Below are positions 10,612-22,549 of a stretch of DNA of 64,000 bases, piece by piece. Location of the stretch: the NCBI GenBank assembly GCA_024305405.1, contig JAKNDB010000079.1, positions 1,422,001 to 1,486,000 of the forward strand, read 5' to 3'. This DNA comes from Dirofilaria immitis (taxonomy: Eukaryota; Nematoda; Chromadorea; Rhabditida; Onchocercidae). How positions within the stretch are numbered: position 1 is the stretch's first letter; every line of letters starts with the position of its first letter. The position numbers and the translations under genes are program-made. The notes under the pieces are model-generated. The model did not search any database. It had not been told where the DNA came from and worked only from the letters and a program-made list of their open reading frames with translations.

Positions 10612-13600
10612 ATGACTTCGCCAGAAGTGATATCATCACCGCTGTCGATACCATCTACTCAGCCTATATCTTCAGCCATTGATCCAGTTAGCATACGTAA
10701 CATCATTGATGAAGCATATCATGTGAAAACAGATAAACAAGGTCGTATCACCCCATCGGTAAAGCAAATTGGCTATGAATTATTTGTAAGCAGGTGATTA
10801 GTTTTCTAAATCACTGTTCAGTTTTTAAAGTCATCATAAATATTGACGTAATGGATAATTCCTTCAAAGATTCTCATTCCTCTCTTTTTTGCTTTCAAAT
10901 CTTCCAAAATACAAAACAGTCAGGAAGCTTGACCATTAGCACTGTTAGTTTCATTTATAAAACTCTTTATTTTAGAAAGATACTCTAAGCAACAATTTTT
11001 ATAAGTCAATTATTGTTTGTGATATAATATCAAAATTTCTTGAATTTCCAACGTACATAATTCAAACCCTTATTTGGTTTTAAGACTTTTCTTTTGCTAA
11101 TATTTCAGGATGGATTCATATTTAGATAGTGCTAATACAAAATAATGATCGATCTTTCTTTAATTGATTTCAAAATATACAGATTCGAACCATGCCTTCT
11201 GGTTGATGCTTTTGTGGCAGTAATCGAACAATTCCCCATTGTCGCGGTTGAATGCCCAAAGTATAATAGCTGGTGGACGCCAAAATTTTATCACTTAATT
11301 TTTCTCATTTCACAGGTTAAAAAGTGTCGTGTTTCATCATAATGTCGTATTTATGGTTCTATTCAAAAAATTTAACAAAAAGAATTACTTTTTAATTAAT
11401 TATAGATTTCTAGCAATCACTTTAATTGCTTTTATAATTAAGTTTTTGTATTCTGCTGCTGATTTGCAGGCTTTCATGAGCGTTTTGGCTTCAGAACTTA
11501 TGCCAAACAAGGCGAAAGAGAATGACGTAAGTGTTATATTTTATTCCGTTAACTTTTTAAAATGTAATAACAGTTTTGATGAATACCTCGATTACTGGCT
11601 TTCTTAGCAAAATCAATTTTTAATGAAGTAGTCATATTTTAAATTGTAATTATTTTATTTTATCTCTACGTTTCAAAAAGTTTTTTGTTTCAGCATAAGC
11701 AAAATTCATTTTCACCAGTTCATATAAATGTCACTGATGAACAACGATGCAGAATTCTAAGAAGTATGGTGTCGTTGAATTTCAGTTTCGACTCAAATTT
11801 TTGGAATTTAACCGATTATGTTTTGAATTTTAACAAATGTCCGAAAAACGTAGTAGCAATTATTTCCAGTGCTGCATTAATGGGAAAAGCAAGGTTTTTT
11901 ATAATTCTGTTTTTCGTCACATTTCAATATATTGAGCTTGAAGATACCAGTAGTTGTAAACGCTTTCCTATGATCGTTTCGCTCTTGAAAGAAATCATTC
12001 TTGCTTAATTGTTTAATCATGTTATTCAGTCTTTATTATTAGCTTATAGTTCGAAATATTCCATTAATTCAAGATTGTAATCAAAAATGCTTGATTTTGA
12101 AATAATTCCAGAGATAAAGATTAATGTGAACTGTAAAGCAGATATTATCTTAGGGCTTATTAAATTTTTGTTTTTAGTTTTGCTGCTGTTGATTATTGCA
12201 TTCGTAGTAAAGTACTTTCACGTTACATCGATGATCCAGCAATTTTATATTTTGCTGCTCTTTTGGGTCCCCTTCGTGCGAGTAGTGTTGAATCTTTTGC
12301 TGCAAAGCGAGCTGAAGAATTCCGTCGGAAATGCCGCGATGTTTTGTTACGAGTGGAGAAACTGGCTGGTTCATCGAAGGAATGGGAATGTGCAATTGGT
12401 GATTTTGATATTCTTTCCATAATTCTTCTCGAAAAAATATATGAATATAATGTTGTTAATTAATAATTAATTCTTTCGATTTTTAAATAATACCTAAAGG
12501 GAATTTTATGTTTTATCATCATTTATAATTTATTATGTAATTAAATATTTAATCAAATTTTAGTAAATTATTTGGGATCGACAAAGCAAAATGATTTGAA
12601 TGGAAGAGTCGTGGCATATGCATACGCTGGATTTCGTGATTCATTTTCAACCTTGATGAAAGATTTGAGAGGATTACCGCCATCAGATGATCGAATTAAT
12701 ATTAGATGGGCTCATCATTTAGTGAGAAAGTGTGCCGCAAAGTATTACTATGAAAAGACATGGAAGGTATATATTTCTTCTTAAAAATTTTACAGAAAGA
12801 GTTTTTGAAACACGAAAAAAGTTCAAAAATACAGGTAGTTTTTCAGGCACTTCATTTTTTCGCAAAAAATAAATTCAGATTGCGAGTTTTGGTTGAGTTC
12901 AAACTATATTTCGATCCGAGCCATAAGTTCAAGGCGTAAGATTCGAATTAATTGAAAAGAAGGAAATCGTTAAATAAATCTTACAGTTGAACTATTTTAT
13001 TTTTCTTGTTGAACAAAGTTTGTTAAAATTGGAGACTTTTAGATTGAAAATTTGTATGAAGTAATTTGGACAATATTGGCACAAAGGCCATCCATGAGAA
13101 AATTCGTCGTCAATACACTCAGCAAAAATTTTAAAGATCCTCAAGCTGCGGAAATGTGGCGAATTTGTAAAATACCATCCAATGCAAGAAAACACATAAC
13201 ACATAAAAGGTCGATAAATTTTCGCAACATTTCAGTGTCTAATCGAGGCATTTGTATAATGAAGCTATTACTTTGACGCATAATTCTAGATGACATAGTA
13301 ATAATTGTAAGTCAAATCACTGAAATATATGTAATTTATTACTTATTCTTGCATTAACTTATATTTGGTTAGAAAATCTTTACAAATAATTATGAGAATT
13401 ATCAAGGGACGTGTAGCAAACATAATTACTAGCTCTCTTATACAAGTACTTGAGAATATTTTACAGCAAGGTAGAACATCTCGATCCGCGAACGCCGAAT
13501 CCCCATATTTAAGCATACCAGAATCAGTGGAACCAATCGAATTTGTACAACATCCATCGCATTTGAGGCGTGTTGCAAATCTGTTGGAAGATTATGCAAA

Positions 13601-15996
13601 CGATAGTTTTCCACCAGTTGGTATAGATGCAGAATGGTCTTCCTATGTTTCCTATAGCAAGTTAGTTTTTCTCCATCACAGATATAAATGAATAATGCTG
13701 TTGAAAGTTGAATAGTAAGATAAAATTTCTGGAAGTGCATAATATGTTGTAGCATGTCTGCATGCCTTATTCTTATCATCTACTTCATTTTGAAATTGGA
13801 TTTCTGTTGAGAGCATTTTAAACTAATCTTTTATCAAATTTTAAGCTTCATCACGTTAATTGGACTAATGAAGTAGACATTTATTATGATATCCAGCTAT
13901 CAAGTGTACAATTGGTCAATATTGTAATATTTTCAGAGCGACTATTCTACAGCTCGCTATTCCATATCATATATTTATAATCGACATCGATGGGATTAAA
14001 TCTGATGTATTGGTCGATTTTTTGAAAAATTATTCGTTGAATGGAAGCTTCTAAAAATAGGTTTATTTTGTAATTTTAATTCTTTCAGTTCTTCCTGGAT
14101 TTGCAAATATCGTGGCTTAATCAATTTAAAACTTGGAAAGGAAGAAGGCATCGATAGATGCCTTCCTTAGAAGCATTTTTTAACTTATAATAATTCATTA
14201 TTATGAGACGCATTATTCTAAATGATGTGAAACAGTCTTTTTAATAGTGGGATATGATAAAGCATTTTTAGATAAGTGAGAAGCGAGCGAAATGTTTCAA
14301 AAAATTTTATGCTTTATTGGGATATCTTTAAGGTTATCAATTTGATGAGGATCTTGTTCAGTTACGAAATGCTGTACAAAATTGCTCTGCTTTATATCAT
14401 CCAAAAATTTCATATGTGTTGGCAAACTTGTTAAATCGGTTAGTACAAGAATTTAATTCAATATATTAATCCCAATATATTAATCTCATATATGTTAATT
14501 TTATTTATTTGCTACAGTTTAAAAGATCTTTATTATGAAAGTAATAATATTGGTATATATGAAATTATTTTCTTCTTCCCTTGTTGGATTAAATCTCGGA
14601 AATTTTTTTGCAGTTAATGATTGAAAGTGTGAAGAGACCAGAGATAAACCTGGATGGAGTTTTCTATCCGGAAAAAATACAGACAAATGAAAGATCTGCA
14701 GAACAAAAAAAATGACAATATTATGACTACTGAAATTGATAGGAATGCAAAGAATGACGTAACAGATTGTAAGGAGAATGTGGAAATAAAGATGAATCTT
14801 GCTTCAATTGATAAAATGAATAAATCCGATGACATAGCACTAACATCTTCAATAGAAATAACAGGAGTGAAGGAGTTAAATACGGTAAATTTTGTTTTGT
14901 ATTTTCATATCCCCTCTGAATTGCTTTAATTATTTTTATCTTGACTTAACTTGCAACTCACTTTGAACTCAAAAATGAAGTATCTGGACAAAGAGAATAC
15001 CAAATTTTAATGTATTTTTGAATTTCAGTTTGTATGTAGTTGATATAAGTTTCAATAGCAGATCAAAATTGTTGGGATAGTGAAAATGAAGGATAGGGTA
15101 TTAACTGTTCGACTTACGATCACTTTAATAAAAGAGCATTCCATTTCAGTTGACATTTTTTGATACCGTCTATTATTTTGCACCAGTGATTTAATAATTC
15201 CAATATGATATTTTTTACCAACGATATTTTCACATTATTAGTTCCTTGAGAAAATGTAGTTCGGTCAGCATATATCTTTTTATTTTCATAAGAATTTATT
15301 CTGCTGAATATTGAAATAGGTTTTGTTTCATACCAAAGTTTTATTTTTCTAGTTGGAACACGAGCAAAAGACATTAGAAATGGAAAATGTTGAACAAAAT
15401 CCATTGTTAAAGGAAATAAGAGGATTGTCAGCATTGTGCGAACGAGTATTGGACAAACCACTAGACAAAACAGAACAATGTTCTGTCTGGGATCGACGTC
15501 CACTTCGAGATTTGCAGGTATTTAAAAAATTTTTTTGCTTAGAGATGGAACTAAAACTATATGATGCTTCTAGTAAAGCTAATCAAGCTTTCTTTCATTT
15601 ATAAAATATTTTTTTCTAATATTGTTGTAATGAAACAGAACATCCTAAGTATATTTATCATCTAAGTTTTATTTACTCGGTTTGTGCTTAAAATCATCCG
15701 TTTCTCAATCTTTCGCCATTTATCAGTGATCAACTACGACTGTTGAAATGTCACGTTCATTTACACACTTATTTATTTTTCAACTGAACAGTTAAGTAGG
15801 TTGTTTTAATTATTGTTTCAGAATCATGTTCTCATTTTTTTAGTTACGATACGCAGCATTAGATGCTTACTGTATGCTCATGTTATATGAGAAGTGCGTT
15901 GATTGGGCATCTCGATTTGATCTCAATATAAATGAAATTTGCTCAAAGCAAGAACCTCTTATTGGAACGTTACCACTTTTTTATAATGAACAATAA
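10612..15996 (+). CDS. mut-7: mut-7 / EXD3-type 3'-5' exonuclease (DEDDy)
   Basis: Homologue of C. elegans MUT-7, which acts in small-RNA amplification and transposon silencing, and of animal EXD3. Exons I can place: 10612-10793, 11183-11260, 11316-11346, 11470-11526, 11694-11893, an unclear exon near 11951-12003, 12112-12169, 12208-12398, 12564-12766, 13043-13209, 13373-13660, 13937-14060, 14333-14438, 14518-14540, 14614-14884, 15353-15517, 15844-15996. The N-terminal half is helical. The nuclease follows: Exo I VGIDAEWSS, Exo II GYQFDEDLVQLR, a polar insert, then GLSALCERVLDKPLDKTEQC, WDRRPLR and Exo III YAALDAY. All four acidic residues and the DEDDy Tyr are present. The frame breaks at 14024-14031 (one base lost) and in the A8 run at 14705-14712 (one extra or two lost). 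Nothing resembling the C-terminal Mut7-C domain follows. Start could be 10597. Exon joins around 11.9-12.1 kb and 14.5-14.6 kb are unsure. Confidence 0.85.
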
Positions 15997-16010
15997 TTAT
16001 TTTCTTGATC

Positions 16011-16016
16011 AATAAA
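16011..16016 (+). terminator. AATAAA polyadenylation signal of mut-7/EXD3
   Basis: The signal starts 15 nt after the stop codon at 15994-15996, close to the usual nematode spacing for a short 3' UTR. Confidence 0.5.
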
Positions 16017-18280
16017 TTGGTAATTTCTGCATTCATTTTTATACAGTCTTTGTCATGTCTTCTGATTTGAAGTTTTTCTGATACTAAGTAGGCCTTTTAA
16101 TTATTGCACCATTTAATACATATTGCTACGTTTGTTTTTTGAAAGAATCTTTCCTAGATGACTGGTAAATGAAGATAATCTGTTATTCTTTAGTTAAATC
16201 ATGCACTTCTTTAGATTGGTAATGGTAATAATATATTGCATTAGGAAGGATAAATATTCTTTTTAATGCGTAAAGAATAGTGATTTAATTTGATGTTAAG
16301 AGATGAAATTTTTTTCAAAGAAAAATCAAGTTTCATAAAAATAAAATTCTGTATTCATGAAATGGCTTATTATATTTCATTATATCCCCAAGTTACTTGC
16401 CGCTTTTAGATTTTTTTTTGTTTTTTCATATTTTGTTTGCATATTGCTTTAAAAGGTGCATATATATAAAGAGAGAGAAGGAAAGAGTGTGTGTATGTGT
16501 GTGTGTGATCTATTTTTTAGATGGTTGAATTTTAAAAACGAAATTAATTTTACTCATAATCAAGATTTATAGCGGAACTGCAATTCATCATCCATATACT
16601 CTCTCTTAATGTGCTGTTGTATGTAATATAGATTACGGATGAATGAGTTTTTTAGAGGACTTGAATGGCTTTTCATTAATTTCTTCAATAACTTCAGCTA
16701 AGTTACACATTACTTTCAGTAATTTTTTTACCTCATTACATTATTCCAGTTGTTTCTCACTTTAAGTTTCTTTTTGTTGATATCTTGTGAATAATTTTTT
16801 GTCTTTGCGCCTGTAATTCATATATTTATTTCGATTGCATCATGTATTTATTTTTTCCATATATTTATTTCGATGACAATTCTTCTCAACAACTTATTTG
16901 TTGAAATAAAGAAAACACTAATTATAGCTTTTTTCTTGTTGATTAGCTACCTTCATAATATTTATTTGGCCTATTCTAGAAGCCTCTGCTTCTTTTATGC
17001 ATTTAGTTATTCGCACTATGTAAACTTTTTCATTATCGCCATTTCCATTGGCAAAAAAAAACGAAAAATACCTTATGTTGCCACAAGATGACCACATATT
17101 GCTACAGACATTACTTTGCCAGAACCATTGAGGATTCTCGTTGGGCCTGAATTTTGACGTAGGGTCTTCCTTAATTCATATTAAAAAAGTTTTTTTTGAG
17201 TATCATAATTTTTCCTCTTGAATCAGTATTTCTTTCTTTCGTGTATCAAAATTTGATTGTTTTGTTTGTTTACTTGAAAACAAAATAGAAACGTTGTCCA
17301 TATTATTTATGGATTATTCATTAAGTTAAATTTTTTTTAAATCCATTTGCAATAAATGGTAGCCTCATGTATTTTATTTATTTGCAAAAAAAAAAATAGA
17401 AGACAGGAAGGAATATAAAAATGATTACTAATAAAAAATGATTGAAAATAATTACTAAAAGATGCTGAAATGAAAGAGATGATAAGAAATTGCTGAAATC
17501 AAGCTTTATTGAAATTTCTAGTGACGTATTGGATTTTCTTTCAAAAATTTATCTGGGAAATTTATCTCTTTTGTCTTACCTTGGCATCATCATTTCAATG
17601 CTTTTTGCTTTTCAAATTCGAATTCGAATTAACGAGATAAAGATTTACACAATTTGATATTAAATGTGGTGTAATATACATCTAAATAGAGAAGCAACAT
17701 TTTAAATCATAAAAAGCAAATTATTTAAACTATAAAAATATCTCTTCAGAATCAGCATATATACTATTCTCGAGGCAGTGATCGATAATTTGGCATATTT
17801 ATGAAAATGAACTGAATTCCTATCTTTTAATTGATTATTGAATTTCAATTAATTTCAACTGCCGAAAAATCGAAATAATTTATAACAGATACATCATAGT
17901 AGCCAAACCATTCTGTGCACTACCTACCATAACAAACGTTAGGATGTCTGATGTAACGAATCATTTATTTAATTCTATTGTTTATTGCTTCCTTATGTGC
18001 AATATTTAAAATGTTATCCATCTATCTCTTTTATTCTTTATTCTAAATCCCTATAATCAATGTATGATAAGCATATTCTAGGGGATGGTTACCTAGTCAA
18101 GCAACATCATCAGCTGATCATCGTTGCTTCACACTGTTACATCATTCGGCTGCTAATTTCATGTTCATCCATCAATTGTAAACATTGTTCTATGCGTGTC
18201 TTTAAACTTTTTATCATTTAATTCGTTCGACATTATTGTTTCGGAATAGAAGTTTTTATCATTGACGAATAACATTGGAA

Positions 18281-18302
18281 GGTTTGATTACCCAAGTTTG
18301 AA
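18281..18302 (+). other. SL1 leader-like 22-mer followed directly by ATG
   Basis: Twenty of 22 positions match the conserved nematode SL1 leader: position 6 is G instead of A, position 22 is A instead of G, and the core GATTACCCAAGTTTGA is otherwise leader sequence. An ATG follows with no gap (18303), opening an 18-codon frame. An SL RNA gene would continue with a GT donor and an Sm site, which are absent, and no 5S rRNA is nearby. The best reading is the 5' end of an ancient retrocopied, trans-spliced mRNA. A decayed SL RNA gene is the alternative. Confidence 0.6.
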
Positions 18303-20273
18303 ATGACGAAAAAAGAAGACTATTTCTTAACGTATCTCCGGATAAAAAGAAAAGAGTGAAATAAATTTTTTCTATAGATATAGTCAGTCTAGTAATGATG
18401 TAAGTTTAAAGCTTTTAACAAAATGATATATTAAAAATTTAATATTTCTATTTTTTTTTATTTTTTAAAAATTCTTTTCGTTAATTATTGCAGCCTTTTT
18501 TAGATTGGTTAGACTAAGTTTTTTTGTTCATTCTTAAAACGTTCTGAATACTATTTTAGTTTTATTAGATGACATTTTATCGTACATTTATCCACAAGCA
18601 AATTGGTAAGAGAAGATTTTTGATACCTCCACGATGATTAAGAAATTCTGGCAATTGAAGATGGATTGATCGAATTGGTTGCTGTAATGGAAGTATTGTG
18701 ACGAAACAGTTTTGTGAATTCTCGGCAGTAATTAATTATTGATGAAATTTTTAAATCTTTCGCTTCAGCGCGGATGTATCGAACACACCAAGTTTCCATT
18801 TCTCTCTCGACAACTTTACAAAATACCATGAGATTTAATAACTAAGTTACAATGTAAGTATGCGGAGAAGTTGACAAATTCAATACCATACGTGCTGTCA
18901 TAAAGTTTAGTAAATAAGTTATAATGTTAAAGAATAATAAAACGTGAAGAAGAATTTTGAATTTTCTCACTGAATATGAAATATTACCGAAACCTGTGTA
19001 TGATTGGTCGATATAATGAAATTTCTATACCACTAATTGAAATAATGAAAAATGGGAATAACTCGCTAGATGCGATACGATTTGCAAATATTAATATTAT
19101 ATTATCTATCATTTGAAGAATTTTACTTACAAATCTAAACTGTTGTTAACTTATAAATAAATTAATAATTTGCCTGCGTCTTATGCCATTATATTTACTG
19201 CTCAATATTAAGACATATGCTTTATCTTTTTCATTGAACAAAAATTCTCAATGAATGTAACCGATATTGAAATATTAAAAATCTATTTAGAATGTAAAGC
19301 TTCTCTTATCTTGTGTCGCATATGATAATGACAATAACAAAGAACACTGTATTTCCCGACACATTTAAAAACCAATTATAATAACTACGAGGAAATAAAC
19401 ACACACAAAGAAAAAAGTAGAAATGTTACCCCATCAACCTAGTATCACCCAAAAATTTTCGTTTTAAAAGTAATTTTTAAAAAAATTTCAAAAAGGCATC
19501 CTTAATTTTATCAACATTTCATAAATAAAGCTCTGACCAGTGCAACTAATTAACTAAAGCATCGGCGAGAAAAAATAAACCAGTAATAGCCTAAATGAAC
19601 AAAAATACATAGAAGCAATGATACATCATTGTGGCACGCATGTTCAAGTCTGTTTTTGAAATAATAAAGATCGAATCCAGTTAGTGGGGAATGTTTCGAA
19701 TTTATCTTAATCAAAGAATTATCTTACTATAGTGTAAAAATATCTCATAATAACGAGCCAGGAAAACCAGGAAAACAATATCTTATACAATCTAAACGAA
19801 TGGATGAAACATAAGCCTTTTTATACGTGGAACGACCAGTTCGTAATTTCCTAGGTATTTACGTCAAATTAACTTGTTCAAAAAATTTGCTTCTTTCTAA
19901 ATATCTCCAATGACCAATACTGATACTTAAACAATAATTTTTAAATGAATTATTATAATAGACTAAAATATGAATCACAAAATGATAAAGCAGGGAAGAC
20001 AGTTGTCATTACAAACTTATTCATCTGTTATTCTTTGAAAACAGTCATTTTCAAATTCAAAAAAAAATAAGTCAGAGAGAACAAATCACCGGATGGATAT
20101 CAGAAGGAACATTTATAATTATGCAAACTTTTATATGAACAATAGAAAATTATTATCATGCATAGGCATGGTTTTAATGCCGTAAAGAATTTGTTAAACT
20201 CTGTGATTTAAATTTAAAATTAATAAAAGAATATAGCAAAACAGGACATACAGAGGCAACGCTTTATAGAGAA

Positions 20274-22415
20274 TTACGATGACATCGATGGTAGTAACGT
20301 TGCCGAAATGATATAGCCGGTATGTGTTGGTTGTGTTGCTGGAAATGGAAGCAGTGCCGATGTACAGCTTTTGTGATTGTTCTGCTCCGTCATGAATTGC
20401 ATCTCGGATTTTAAAACGACTGTATTATCTTCCAATTTGGGCCTTTTCGGTACCATAATTCCATTATCTTGTGCATGCCTCTTCTTATCGACAGGAATGT
20501 TTCGCGCATTGAACGATTTCAGTGTGTCCATATTTATATCACACACATAAAATTAAATTATTGTCTTAAAACCGAAATACCAAAGTATTTTATATAAAGG
20601 AAATCTGCAATATTTTTCAGACAAATATGTTAATTATGTACGAAAGCCTTTGTTCTCCCACTTTTCGATTTGCTAATAAAGATTGTATGCATTGTTCAAA
20701 ATATTGAAATCCATGTTGATTATCTAGGCTGTTCCATATACTAAAATTCATATGCATTGTGATCGAATTCGAATATAACATTTCCGTCTGCTCTATCTCT
20801 ATTCCTCATTAAAGTAATAATGATATATCAAAGAAACAAATATCGGGAAAATAAAAACAATACTTTCAACTTTCTCGGCACTAACTCGACTGTACTGATT
20901 TGGACAAAACCTTCGTACTGAAGAGCATTACATGTTCTCTGTATCTATAACAGAATTTTACTAAATGCTGAATTATGGAAATTATTTCCTTCAATCTGCT
21001 TGAAAAGAGAATTTTTTGTTTTCAAATTCCTCCTGTAAAAATGGAATACCTGTTCAATGCAAGGAGAAAAGCTGACTATACGTCCACCGTGTACCTGACT
21101 CAGCGCATGTTTTGCGTATCTGATTGCAATCCACGGAGCAGGAAGATCAAGAAAGACTGCATCACACATATTTTCTACAGAAAATCCGTCTTCGATAACA
21201 TTTCGATGCACGCATGTTGTAATTTTACCTAACCCATGCTTCTGTAAATTTCTTATCAAATTAAGGGTTTAAAAAGTAATAAAAGTTGAAATTACCTAAT
21301 TATTTAGTCTCGCAAGTTTAAAAATTTTTAAAGAAAAGACCGAATTATATAATACTGACCATCATCTCAAGTTCGACCTGTTTGACTCTTGTCTCTTCAA
21401 TGTCATGCGTATAGAGATGTCCTGTAGGTGCAATAGCCATTGCTAATGCATGTGAAAGCGAGCCACTTCCCGTTCCGCATTCACAAACTATCTGTAATTT
21501 TGATAATAATCGATTATCTTTAAACATTACTCTAAAAGGGAACTTCCGAATGTGTAAAACCTACCGATCCCGGCCTAACATCTAGTAGCATCAAAATTAG
21601 TGCACAATCGGGTGTATAGATAATCTGAGTCCGCCGAAGCAAAGCACGCGTCCACATTTCCGCATTTGGACGTAATACATAAACATAACCAGCTGTAGCA
21701 CTAACACGAGATCCATAACTAGAAAAAAAGAACCACTACATTTTCCAAAAACTCTAATTCCAAATTATAAACATTATCCTACCGCTAAATGCCACTGCCA
21801 TGAAATATTAAAACAAGTTAAGGATATTAATTTTAAATAATATCTGATGCAGCATGATATCGAGTAAATTATCATCCCTAAAAACTTTGAAGTAATTTTG
21901 AAATTAGCTTATTTATAATTTAATATTCTCAATTAACTAACCGTTTTCCAATAAGATATTCATGCTTTAAAGCACCATATCTCATTGTGAGAATAAGACC
22001 ACGCTTCACTTCCACCGCGTAAGATGTCCCGTAATTGACATAAATAATAACAGTGTCACCTTCTTCAATTATTTCTTTATTGCTTAAAAACCAGAACCCG
22101 TATGGTTTACAACAAGCTGAAAAAAGGAAAGCAGCAGTTAAAAGAACATAAAGAATGATACATAGTTAAAAGAAACATAACTGCAATCTTAATATGAATA
22201 AGTTTTTTAAAAAACACTGCAAACTCAAAGAAGCATTTACTCATTATCATAGCCTGAATACTTAATCATTTTTAAGATGATAGCATAAGTGATAATATCA
22301 TTTTTTTTATTTCCAAACAATTTAATTATCATTTATAACTTTTTTCTTTTTAAACAGTTCAACTTACTTTGCTGTCCACTACCTTGCTCAAAGCGCAATC
22401 AATTCCATCCATCAT
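20274..22415 (-). CDS. TRMT61A: tRNA (adenine-58-N1)-methyltransferase catalytic subunit
   Basis: With TRMT6, makes m1A58 in the tRNA T-loop. Exons from the start: 22368-22415, 21942-22116, 21565-21718, 21360-21491, 21050-21241, 20864-20938, and a last exon from about 20537 to 20274. Landmarks: IIEEGDTVIIYV near the N-terminus, AVEVKRGLILTMRYGALKHE, the SAM-binding motif CECGTGSGSLSHAL followed by IAPTGHLYTHDIEE, the catalytic-loop AVFLDLPAPWIA, GGRIVSFSPCIEQV, and the C-terminal HTGYIISATLLPS. Two boundaries are imperfect. Exon 1 ends AAAG|TAAGTT, one base short for the phase, as if a GG donor had collapsed. The last exon has no AG acceptor at its 5' edge. The start follows an acceptor by 4 nt and lies 129 nt below the VPS25 stop, so it is probably the downstream gene of an operon. 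Confidence 0.9.
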
Positions 22416-22419
22416 TTTC

Positions 22420-22429
22420 CTGTAATGAA
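22420..22429 (-). promoter_or_regulatory. trans-splice acceptor of TRMT61A in the intercistronic spacer
   Basis: TTTCATTACAG (minus strand) ends 4 nt upstream of the TRMT61A ATG and 120 nt below the VPS25 stop. The position is that of the SL acceptor of a downstream operon gene. Confidence 0.55.
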
Positions 22430-22543
22430 ATAAACTAAACTTATTTCTATTTAAACATATTCTAATTTCGAGTGTGGAAGTGTAAGATCATTTTCTGTGA
22501 GATTTTTCCTTCAGATATGATAAAATTGAAACTTACAAGATGT

Positions 22544-22549
22544 TTTATT
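22544..22549 (-). terminator. AATAAA overlapping the VPS25 stop codon
   Basis: The last codons read CTT CAA TAA AAC, so the TAA stop (22545-22547) is embedded in AATAAA. This would give VPS25 an extremely short 3' UTR, consistent with a compact operon. Confidence 0.5.

Larger units (their letters stand above)
15997..20273. other. long non-coding stretch downstream of mut-7 and of TRMT61A
   Basis: 4.3 kb between two convergent 3' ends. It holds the mut-7 poly(A) signal (AATAAA, 16011-16016), a GA/GT compound microsatellite at about 16470-16508, and the SL1-like sequence at 18281-18302. A 63-codon minus-strand frame at 18638-18829 has no recognisable motif or splice support. No other gene, tRNA or transposon ORF is seen. 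Confidence 0.5.

Noticed and set aside
18281..18400. Functional SL RNA gene
   Set aside because: After the leader there is no GT donor, no Sm-binding site and no recognisable stem-loops, and the leader runs straight into ATG.
18638..18829. 63-codon minus-strand frame starting MVFCKVVEREMETWCVRYIR
   Set aside because: It looks slightly protein-like, and another frame just below it (LPEFLNHRGGIKNLLLPICL) does too, but I found no splice sites that join them, no motif and no neighbouring exons.
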